Shown here piece after piece: positions 4,803 through 10,681 of a DNA stretch of 10,681 nucleotides. Source of the DNA: JBPOIS01 sp052034295. Its GTDB lineage: Bacteria; Pseudomonadota; Gammaproteobacteria; Pseudomonadales; Moraxellaceae. The position numbers and the translations under genes were made by a program. The notes beneath the pieces are model-generated. The model was given only the letters and a program-made list of their open reading frames with translations, had not been told where the DNA came from and made no database searches. Position 1 is the stretch's first letter. Each line of letters starts with the position of its first letter. Location of the stretch: positions 1-10,681 of the forward strand of contig JBPOIS010000020.1 in assembly GCA_052034295.1 (NCBI GenBank), read 5' to 3'.

Positions 4803-6815
4803 TTAGCTGGAAAGACCGGAATATGAAAAGTCCGCAGCGGGTTCGGCGCCTGCTGCTGACGGTCCTGTGGCCAGCGCACCCCCGGCCACACCGGGACGGG
4901 TCCGCCACAGCGCCAGCGTGCGGTCGTCGTGGTTGCCGGGCGACCAGAAGTTCAGCCAGTCCAGCAGCGCCGCCTCGGGTGCCGGTTCGGCCAGGGGTGC
5001 CTGCAGGTCCTGCCACAGCCGCTGCCAGCGTGCCGGATCGCGCATCTGCTGTTCGGTGTCAAAATACGGGTCACTGACCCCATCGGTCATCAGCAGCAGG
5101 GCCTGGGGCTGGTCAAACAGGCCCAGACTGACCCGTTTGCTGAAGTCCGCACTGGCCAGAATGGCCCGGTCCAGAAACCGGGTCTGGCCCGCATACTCAC
5201 CGCCATCGGGGCTGCCCAGCAGTTTGACCGGCTCCGGCCCCGGCAGGCCATACACCGCAATCGCCCCATCGCCGATCCAGCAACTGGCCACAAACAGCCG
5301 ATCGCCCTGCGGCCCCGGAATCACCCGGTACACCGAGGCCAGCAGCGTGGTGGCGTACTGGCGGACCTGTTTGCCAAAGTGGTCGGCAGCGGCTTCGAGG
5401 GCCCTGACTGCGTCATGCAGGGCCTGCTGGAACGCCTGATAAAAAAACTGCGACAGCTGCTGGTTTTGTTCATGGGAGGTCTTGTCCCAGTGCAGCACCC
5501 GCGCCCCAATCGCCTGTCCGGCTTCGCTGTGCAGCTGGGCGGTCAGGCTCTGGGCGACCTGCTGCACCGCCAGCCGTGAGCCCTCACGGGAAAACTCGGC
5601 ACTGCCCGCCCCGTCGGCCACAATCAGCAGGCCAAAGCCACTCTGGTCATCGTGGTGGATGTACTGGTCATCGTCGCGGAAGGTGCCGCCATGTTCGTGC
5701 GAGCGGCCCCGGCGACCGGCGGCCAGCAGCTCAAAGCCTGCACCGGCGATGCGCGCACAGGCGGTATGGGGTTTTTTGAAGGGCAGCGTGGGATCGGGTT
5801 CACGCACCTGCCAGAGGCTGCGCGGATCGGGATTGACCAGCAGCGGCACCTGCAGGGGTGGACGTTCTGGCGCCCAGACCACAGAGGCCATGAATTCACC
5901 GGCCTGCTGGGGCGTGCCGTGCAGGGTCTGGGTTTGGGCATCAAATTCCAGCGCCAGCGCCGGACTGAAAGACACCTGCTGGATGGCCACCGGCAGGCCC
6001 GCGTCATCACGGGCCTCCAGCACCTGCCGGAATGGCTGGCCGCAGCGGGCATTGTTGAGGCGCAGCACCGGCGGGGTACGCGGCAGGCCGAGCCGGGGTT
6101 TTTGCACCACCTGCTGCAGGGCGGAATCTGCCGGAGGCACAGCAGGCTGTGGCGCTCCGGTGGCGGGGTGGTCGCAGCCCGTGGTCAATTCGGCCAGTGA
6201 GGCCGGCGCGGGGGCTGCCGTGCCCTCAGCCGCCCCGGATGGGGCCCCAGTGGCAGTATCCGCAGCAGAACCCACGGGATCTACCGATGTGGACGCAATG
6301 TCGATCAGCACCGGGATGTCCTCCACGGGCGTGGCCGGATCAAGCACTGTCCCGGCTTCGGCTGCAGATGGCAGTCTGTCCATAGCCTCCTCCACAGCCT
6401 TTTCTGGCGTGGTGTGCGCTGATGGCGCGGTGTCAGCCGAGACGGGGGGCACCCCCACCGCTTCCGGGGGCTGTGGGTCCATCGGGGCAGACTGGTCAGG
6501 TGCAGCAGTGGACATGTTCGACTCCGGAAGAGGATTGGACTGGGCGACCGCATCGGGTGGCGTGTCGATGGCCTGCGCCACCTGTCCCGGCTCAATGTGA
6601 TCAAACGTTAGGTCTACAGCCACAGCAGGGGTGGCCATGGCCGGGGTGATCTGTTCCGCGTCAGGGGCGCTGGCCGGCAGTCCGCACCATTGCCGCAGCA
6701 GGGCATCCACTGGGTCCTGATCCAGTTGCGCGTGCAGTTTTTGCCGGAATTCCACACTGGGGTCCAGTACTGACAGATGGTCGAGCAATTGTTGTTTGAA
6801 CTGTAACAAAGTCAT
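4803..6815 (-). CDS. PP2C-family Ser/Thr phosphatase with linker and Ig-like domain
   Basis: A 670-residue phosphatase, second member of the TerY-P triad (compare E. coli YegK) but much longer than a bare PP2C domain of about 250 residues. Order: a helical N-terminus (1-47), a Pro/Ala/Thr/Asp-rich low-complexity linker (about 50-235), an Ig-like beta domain (about 248-328; LHGTPQQAGEF resembles putative Ig domains), then PP2C (about 352-640). Metal-site motifs are present: FRDDD (379-383), VADGAGS with Asp401, WIGDGAIAVYG (513-523), MTDGVSD with Asp578 and NHDDRTLAL with Asp630/631, so it should be active with Mn2+/Mg2+. It is cytoplasmic. I prefer the ATG at 6815 because AGGA lies nine bases upstream; the ATG at 6824 directly abuts that AGGA, so it would have no usable spacing. 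It likely reverses the kinase's phosphorylation. Confidence 0.88.
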   Translation of the reverse strand: MTLLQFKQQLLDHLSVLDPSVEFRQKLHAQLDQDPVDALLRQWCGLPASAPDAEQITPAMATPAVAVDLTFDHIEPGQVAQAIDTPPDAVAQSNPLPESNMSTAAPDQSAPMDPQPPEAVGVPPVSADTAPSAHTTPEKAVEEAMDRLPSAAEAGTVLDPATPVEDIPVLIDIASTSVDPVGSAADTATGAPSGAAEGTAAPAPASLAELTTGCDHPATGAPQPAVPPADSALQQVVQKPRLGLPRTPPVLRLNNARCGQPFRQVLEARDDAGLPVAIQQVSFSPALALEFDAQTQTLHGTPQQAGEFMASVVWAPERPPLQVPLLVNPDPRSLWQVREPDPTLPFKKPHTACARIAGAGFELLAAGRRGRSHEHGGTFRDDDQYIHHDDQSGFGLLIVADGAGSAEFSREGSRLAVQQVAQSLTAQLHSEAGQAIGARVLHWDKTSHEQNQQLSQFFYQAFQQALHDAVRALEAAADHFGKQVRQYATTLLASVYRVIPGPQGDRLFVASCWIGDGAIAVYGLPGPEPVKLLGSPDGGEYAGQTRFLDRAILASADFSKRVSLGLFDQPQALLLMTDGVSDPYFDTEQQMRDPARWQRLWQDLQAPLAEPAPEAALLDWLNFWSPGNHDDRTLALWRTRPGVAGGALATGPSAAGAEPAADFSYSGLSS

Positions 6816-6824
6816 TTTTGGCAT

Positions 6825-6828
6825 TCCT
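6825..6828 (-). promoter_or_regulatory. Ribosome binding site deciding the PP2C start
   Basis: On the minus strand AGGA is followed at once by ATGCCAAAAATG. It is zero bases from the first ATG (6824) and nine from the second (6815), which favours the second start and a protein three residues shorter. Confidence 0.5.
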
Positions 6829-6842
6829 GTATTTTGAATTGA

Positions 6843-7901
6843 TCAGCCCTGACTGCGGCCCACACTGAAATCGCCATCGCCACCCGGCCCGAACTGCACC
6901 TCCCGCTCGCACCAGGGGCACTGCACGGTGTCCGGACCATTGATGCACATCAGGTGCCCACAGCCACACAGCGCAAACGCGCAGGCGTTGCCGCACTGTG
7001 GGCAGGGGGGCGCGCCGATCAGGTCGCTGGCGTTGACCTGAGGACCTGCCGCACCGGAAGGGTCGGACCAGAGGAAATAATCCTCCTCCAGCCGGTACGC
7101 GCCATCCAGCTGATACACCCCGGCTGGCTGGTATTTTTGCAGCACCTCCGGCAAATCACTGCGGCGCATGCGCTCATAGCGCATCAGGTAGGGGCGGCGG
7201 GTGCGGCTACAGCGCCCGGTCAGGGTCACACACTGGTCATCGACCGTGGCGGGTGACACCGTCCCCGGCTCGGATTTGACCAGTGACAGCCCCCCCTGTG
7301 ACGGGGCCGGTGCCCCTTTGGGTGCCTGCAGGCCAACGCTCTGGCTGTGGGCCTGCACCGACTGGCTGATCCAGCGGATGAACCGGGCAAAGTCCTCTTC
7401 GCTGCTGCCCCGGAACGCCAGCGTCTGCCCGCCCAGCTGCTCCAGCATTCGGTAGTCCGGGTCTTCGCCCAATCCGACACAGACCAGCTGCACCCGATCG
7501 GCAAAGGCCTGCCAGCGCTGCAACACCGGCTGGATGGCATCGGTGGGTCGGCCATCGGTGAGCAGGTACACCACCGGTTTCCAGTCGCCCTTGCGCTCCG
7601 GGGTCCCACGCTGCACCTGCCGGGTGATTTCCTGTTGCAGCAGGTCCAGGGCTGCCCCCAGGTGGGTGCCACTGCCCAGCGGCAGCTTGGGCGGATAAAA
7701 AGACGTCAGCTCAATCAGCGGCACAATGGTGCGGGCCACCCCGGCAAAGGCAATCACCGACACATACACCTGTTCCAGCGCCTGCGGGTCAGTGCGCAGA
7801 TGCCGCACCACCGCCTGCAGCACCATCTCCATCTGCTGGATGCGCACCCCGGCCATCGAATCCGAACAGTCCAGCACAAAAAAAATCGGCAACCGGCGCA
7901 T
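6843..7901 (-). CDS. TerY-like VWA protein with C-terminal Cys-rich zinc domain
   Basis: A 352-residue protein, first member of the TerY-P triad (compare E. coli YegL). The VWA domain (1-185) keeps a full MIDAS: DCSDS (11-15), Thr79 in GSGTHLGAAL and Asp116 in TDGRPTD, so it should bind a divalent metal and partner proteins. A linker (about 186-220) leads to a domain around 222-280 and a cluster of Cys/His: CPQCGNAC (300-307), CGCGHLMC (312-319) and CPWC (328-331), matching the TerY-C type metal-binding module. It lacks the PPPPPEV tail of the two upstream VWA proteins and ends GDFSVGRSQG. The ATG at 7901 was chosen because AGGGAG lies seven bases upstream and MRRLPIFF aligns with its paralogues; an in-frame ATG at 8048 would overlap the preceding gene. 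It lies 18-27 bases before the phosphatase start. Confidence 0.9.
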   Translation of the reverse strand: MRRLPIFFVLDCSDSMAGVRIQQMEMVLQAVVRHLRTDPQALEQVYVSVIAFAGVARTIVPLIELTSFYPPKLPLGSGTHLGAALDLLQQEITRQVQRGTPERKGDWKPVVYLLTDGRPTDAIQPVLQRWQAFADRVQLVCVGLGEDPDYRMLEQLGGQTLAFRGSSEEDFARFIRWISQSVQAHSQSVGLQAPKGAPAPSQGGLSLVKSEPGTVSPATVDDQCVTLTGRCSRTRRPYLMRYERMRRSDLPEVLQKYQPAGVYQLDGAYRLEEDYFLWSDPSGAAGPQVNASDLIGAPPCPQCGNACAFALCGCGHLMCINGPDTVQCPWCEREVQFGPGGDGDFSVGRSQG

Positions 7902-7948
7902 GGCTGCGCTCCCTGTCTTGGTCGTGTTTGAAGGGGTGACCAGGCTGG

Positions 7949-8590
7949 TTACAACACCAGCTGCACCTCTGGCGGCGGCGGCGGCAGGCGGGTGCTGCCC
8001 GCCACCCCGGCACTGCTCGAACCCACCACCACACTGGCCGACACCCATTTGAAAAATCCGGCAAACGCCGAGGCATCCATGGTGTCCAGCGACACCACCT
8101 GATCGGTCAGCTCCAGCAATGCCTCGGTCTTGGCCTTGGGTCCACAGGCACAGCCCACCACCAGACCAAAATTGCGCGCCCGCAGCTGCGGGATCGCCTG
8201 CCGATAGGCATACAGGTCTGATGGGGCACCATCGGTCATCACAAACAACAGGGGCCGCCAGTCACCCTTCTGGTTGGCGCTGCTGCGCTGTACCTCGGCA
8301 TCGACCTGCTGGATCAGCAGCTCCAGCGCCGCCCCGGTGAACGTGGCCCCGGCATCCGGCACGGCCAGATCGCGCAGCTGTACCTGCTCCAGCGGCGTCA
8401 GCGGCAGATACACCCGTGCCTGATTGTCAAAGGTGATCAGCGACAGGTGCACACTCTCCAGCGCATACGGGTCGGCGCGCAGGGCCTCCAGCAGGCTGCG
8501 CAGGCCGACATTGACCGAATGGATCGGCTCGCCACGCATCGACCCCGACGTGTCCAGCAAAATGTACACCGGCAAACGCCGCACGCTCAT
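7949..8590 (-). CDS. TerY-like VWA protein (second)
   Basis: A 213-residue single-domain VWA protein of the TerY family, about the usual length. MIDAS residues are intact: DTSGS (13-17), Thr83 in GATFTGAAL and Asp120 in TDGAPSD. It begins MSVRRLPVYILLDTSGSMRGEP and ends LPPPPPEVQLVL, both close to the upstream VWA paralogue. VWA domains of this type bind Mg2+ or similar ions and act as scaffolds for protein complexes in Ter stress systems; it is cytoplasmic. The ATG at 8590 has AGGGG seven bases upstream; the frame runs open to 8944, but that part is antisense-frame shadow inside the preceding TerD gene. It follows the TerD paralogue by 37 bases and precedes the third VWA gene by 47 bases. 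Confidence 0.92.
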   Translation of the reverse strand: MSVRRLPVYILLDTSGSMRGEPIHSVNVGLRSLLEALRADPYALESVHLSLITFDNQARVYLPLTPLEQVQLRDLAVPDAGATFTGAALELLIQQVDAEVQRSSANQKGDWRPLLFVMTDGAPSDLYAYRQAIPQLRARNFGLVVGCACGPKAKTEALLELTDQVVSLDTMDASAFAGFFKWVSASVVVGSSSAGVAGSTRLPPPPPEVQLVL

Positions 8591-8627
8591 GACCCCACCC
8601 CTTCCACCCGGCCCGACAGCAGTTGCT

Positions 8628-9269
8628 TCACACCCATTGCTTGAGCCAGTCCACAAAATTGTCTGAATCCGAAGGCTGCCCAATGGCCCGGAACTGCCAG
8701 CCCCCGGTCTCGCGCACCAGCTCGGCAAACCACAGCGACCGTGCCGACTGGTACTGGCTGCCGGACAGGTCATAGCGGGCCAGTTCACGGCCGCCCTGCT
8801 CCACTGCCCGGATGTAGGCATTGCTGACCTGCCCAAAGCTCTGGCCCTGCCTGGCCCCCTGATAGATCTGCACCACGAAGCGGATCGACGCGTACTGCTC
8901 CGGCAGGTCATTGAGCTGGACGATGATCTGCTCATCATCCCCATCTCCGGCCCCGGTGCGGTTGTCGCCGGTCAGCCAGATGTGGCCGCTGCGGTGCTTC
9001 AGGTTGTTGAAAAAAATCACATCGCTGTTGTGCAAGGTGGCCTGTCCACTGGCATCGCGGCCCAGATCGCGCACCCGGCCCTGCGCATCGCACAGGAACG
9101 CCACCACATCCAGATCGTAATCAGCCTGACTGCCGCCCCCGAGCAGGCCACCCAGAAAACCGGTTTTTTTGGGGGCAATGTCCCAGCCCAGACCGATGGT
9201 GATCCGGGACAGGTCATGCTGCTGTTTCTGCAGGCTGACGCCTTGTCCTTTTTGCAGGCTGATGGCCAT
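8628..9269 (-). CDS. TerD-family protein (TerZ/TerX-like paralogue)
   Basis: A 213-residue TerD-domain protein. It starts MAISLQKGQGVSLQK and keeps both Ca2+-site signatures: DYDLDVVAF (50-58) and GDNRTGAGDGDDE (101-113). It differs from the upstream TerD by a Gly-rich insertion after GLGWD (KKTGFLGGLLGGGSQ, 34-48) and a second insertion (about 68-80) before the SDVIFFNNL strand. A similar GLLGG loop occurs in TerZ proteins, so a TerZ/TerX-like identity is likely, but I give no symbol. It probably binds Ca2+ and works in cytosolic Ter complexes associated with tellurite, phage or other stress resistance. The ATG at 9269 has AGGAG eight bases upstream. It lies 74 bases after the first VWA gene. 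Confidence 0.92.
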   Translation of the reverse strand: MAISLQKGQGVSLQKQQHDLSRITIGLGWDIAPKKTGFLGGLLGGGSQADYDLDVVAFLCDAQGRVRDLGRDASGQATLHNSDVIFFNNLKHRSGHIWLTGDNRTGAGDGDDEQIIVQLNDLPEQYASIRFVVQIYQGARQGQSFGQVSNAYIRAVEQGGRELARYDLSGSQYQSARSLWFAELVRETGGWQFRAIGQPSDSDNFVDWLKQWV

Positions 9270-9343
9270 GGGGCGAACTCCTGTAAAGCCTTGGAAAACC
9301 CGGACCGCCGCAACGATCGCGGCAGGGGTCGCGGCACCGTCGC

Positions 9344-9982
9344 TTACAGCACGATGTTGACTTCGGGCGGCGGTGGCGGCAGGTCAGACAGGCCCACCAC
9401 ATCCTTCTGGCCCTGATCAACCTTCTGGCTGCCGGTGGACACCGACGCCGACACCCACTTGAAAAAGGCCTTGATGGTGTTGGCGTCTGCCGTGTCCAGC
9501 TGCACCACCACCTCGGTGATCTGCTTGAGCACGCTGGTGTCGGCGCCATGGCCTGCCGCGCAGGCCACCACCATGCCGGTCTTGACCGACTTCAGCCGGT
9601 TCAGGCCGTGCTGCCAGTCGTCGGTGGGGCTGCCATCGGTCATCAGGAACACCAGCGGCTTCCAGTCGCCTTTTTGTTCCGGGGTGCTTTTTTGCACCTC
9701 CTGCTCGATGCGCTCGGCCAGCAGGCTCAGGGCCGCGCCCAGCTCGGTGGTGCCGGTGGCCTTCAGCAGGGGCGGCTGAAAGCTGGCCAGCTCGGTCAGC
9801 GGACACAACTGCTGGGCCTGGCTGTCAAAGGTGATCACCGACAGGTAGGCGGTCTCCAGGGCATAAGGGTCCTGGCGCAGGGTGGACACCAGCGTTTGCA
9901 CGCCGGTTTTGACCGCTTCGATGGGTTCGCCATTCATGGAGCCGGAAGTGTCCAGCAACAGATACACGGGAAGACGACGCAT
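9344..9982 (-). CDS. TerY-like VWA protein (first)
   Basis: A 212-residue VWA protein beginning MRRLPVYLLLDTSGSMNGEP, a hallmark TerY-family start. The MIDAS is complete: DTSGS (11-15), Thr79 in TGTTELGAAL and Asp116 in TDGSPTD. It shares the STPEQKGDWKPL block (99-110) with the other VWA paralogues and ends LPPPPPEVNIVL. A metal-dependent scaffold role in the cytoplasm is inferred from the family. The ATG at 9982 has AGGA seven bases upstream. It lies between two TerD-family genes (64 bases after the first, 74 before the second), which suggests that each VWA is paired with the TerD gene before it. Confidence 0.92.
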   Translation of the reverse strand: MRRLPVYLLLDTSGSMNGEPIEAVKTGVQTLVSTLRQDPYALETAYLSVITFDSQAQQLCPLTELASFQPPLLKATGTTELGAALSLLAERIEQEVQKSTPEQKGDWKPLVFLMTDGSPTDDWQHGLNRLKSVKTGMVVACAAGHGADTSVLKQITEVVVQLDTADANTIKAFFKWVSASVSTGSQKVDQGQKDVVGLSDLPPPPPEVNIVL

Positions 9983-10046
9983 ATTGAAATCCTGAGGTGT
10001 GATTTATGAACGTGAAGATGACAAAACCGGCGCCGTGCGGATGGCC

Positions 10047-10625
10047 CTAGGCCACCTGCACCCCAAACTGGCCACACAGCGCTGCCAGTCCACCGGCAAA
10101 GCCCTGCCCCACGGCACGGAATTTCCAGTCGCCCTGATGGCGGTAGATTTCCCCAAAAATCATCGCGGTTTCGGTGCTGTAGTCCTCGCCCAGGTCAAAG
10201 CGGGCCAGCTCAACGCCGGTGTCCAGATTCACCAGCCGCATGAACGCTTCACTGACCTGGCCAAAATTCTGCCGGCGGCTGTCTGCATCGTGGATGGTGA
10301 CACAGAACACGACCTTTTCGATGCTGGCGGGAATCTGGCCCAGGGCCAGCTCCAGCGACTCGTCGTCGCCATCCCCGGCCCCGGTGCGGTTGTCGCCGGT
10401 GTGCTGCACCGAACCACAGCTGGACTGCAGCTGGTTGTAAAAAATGAAATCGTCGTCGCTGCGCACCCGGCCATTGGCCTGCACCAGAAACGCGCTGGCA
10501 TCCAGGTCAAAGTCGGCGCCGGTGGTGCTGCGTGCCTCCCAGCCCAATCCCACCATCACGCGTTGCAGGGCCGGATCGGTTTTGGACAGCGACATGTTGC
10601 CGCCTTTGCTGAGGGTCACCGCCAT
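10047..10625 (-). CDS. terD: Tellurium resistance / stress protein TerD
   Basis: A 192-residue protein, the same length as enterobacterial TerD and closely alike over its full length: start MAVTLSKGGNMSLSK, VGLGWEARSTTGADFDLDASAF (25-46), GDNRTGAGDGDDE (77-89), IHDADSRRQNFGQVS (111-125) and GDWKFRAVGQGFAGGLA (165-181). The acidic motifs form the Ca2+ sites of the TerD fold. TerD proteins are cytosolic and belong to Ter systems linked to tellurite, colicin and phage resistance and other stress; biochemical action is not settled. The neighbouring TerE is a close relative, so terE is a possible alternative name. The ATG at 10625 has AAGGGA six bases upstream. This is the first gene of the seven-gene module visible here, 64 bases before the VWA gene. 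Confidence 0.93.
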   Translation of the reverse strand: MAVTLSKGGNMSLSKTDPALQRVMVGLGWEARSTTGADFDLDASAFLVQANGRVRSDDDFIFYNQLQSSCGSVQHTGDNRTGAGDGDDESLELALGQIPASIEKVVFCVTIHDADSRRQNFGQVSEAFMRLVNLDTGVELARFDLGEDYSTETAMIFGEIYRHQGDWKFRAVGQGFAGGLAALCGQFGVQVA

Positions 10626-10681
10626 GAAAAATCCCTTCTGTGCAGTTGAAACTAATTGTTAGCGCAACATGTAGCCTGTCT
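10626..10681 (-). promoter_or_regulatory. Leader of the Ter module (truncated by window edge)
   Basis: It contains the terD ribosome binding site AAGGGA. An AT-rich TAACAATTAG (10652-10661 read on the minus strand) could be a -10 element, but its -35 would fall beyond the edge. A short CTAA/TTAG inverted repeat (10652-10662) overlaps it. Whether a promoter or another ter gene lies upstream cannot be seen. Confidence 0.3.

Noticed and set aside
5482..6600. Plus-strand open frame (372 codons) antisense to the phosphatase linker
   Set aside because: Ser/Ala/Gly-rich product opposite a low-complexity coding region of a recognised gene; no ribosome binding site or motif.
9307..9323. GCCGC/GCGGC hairpin between the first VWA and second TerD genes
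   Set aside because: Five GC pairs with a seven-base loop are expected by chance in this GC-rich DNA and there is no T-run.
1..10681. Search for CRISPR repeats, IS ends, integrase, tRNA and attachment sites
   Set aside because: No regularly spaced repeats, transposase motifs or tRNA-like cloverleaf were seen, so I do not claim that the Ter module is on a mobile element.

Overview
The window comes from a GC-rich bacterium, most likely a proteobacterium. The lead TerD closely resembles enterobacterial TerD proteins, the Shine-Dalgarno sites are classical, and there is a lipobox lipoprotein. The genus cannot be read from the sequence. No tRNA, rRNA, IS element or CRISPR array is visible.

Right part, about 3284-10625, all minus strand: a seven-gene Ter-type stress module read from right to left as terD - VWA (TerY-like) - TerD paralogue - VWA (TerY-like) - VWA with a C-terminal Cys-rich domain - PP2C phosphatase - protein kinase. 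Gaps of 11-74 bases and clear ribosome binding sites suggest one operon. The last three genes match the known TerY-P triad (VWA + PP2C + kinase; compare E. coli yegL/yegK/yegI). The first four are two successive TerD-VWA couples, as if a TerD-VWA pair had been duplicated. No terA, terB, terC or terF is inside the window, but the operon starts only 56 bases from the right edge, so more ter genes could lie beyond it. The likely logic is cytoplasmic: Ca2+-binding TerD proteins and metal-dependent VWA proteins form complexes whose state is set by a kinase/phosphatase pair. The kinase appears to lack the normal beta3 lysine and has a lysine in the glycine loop, as in WNK kinases. It also carries a zinc ribbon and an FHA-like tail. 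The phosphatase has a long disordered linker and an Ig-like domain before the catalytic domain.

Middle, about 2075-3283, minus strand: a 332-base non-coding stretch with several hairpins, then a small lipoprotein gene overlapping by 8 bases a gene for a membrane protein with about three transmembrane helices. Their function is unknown.

Left part, 1-2055: a DUF4442 hotdog-fold protein (plus strand) divergent from an alpha/beta hydrolase with an epoxide-hydrolase-like Asp nucleophile (minus strand). A palindromic candidate operator lies between them. Next come a small plus-strand ORF with coding-like codon use and, at the left edge, the first 44 codons of an HNH endonuclease gene running off the window on the minus strand. 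These look like ordinary chromosomal genes, so the Ter module appears to sit in a chromosomal context rather than on an obvious mobile element.
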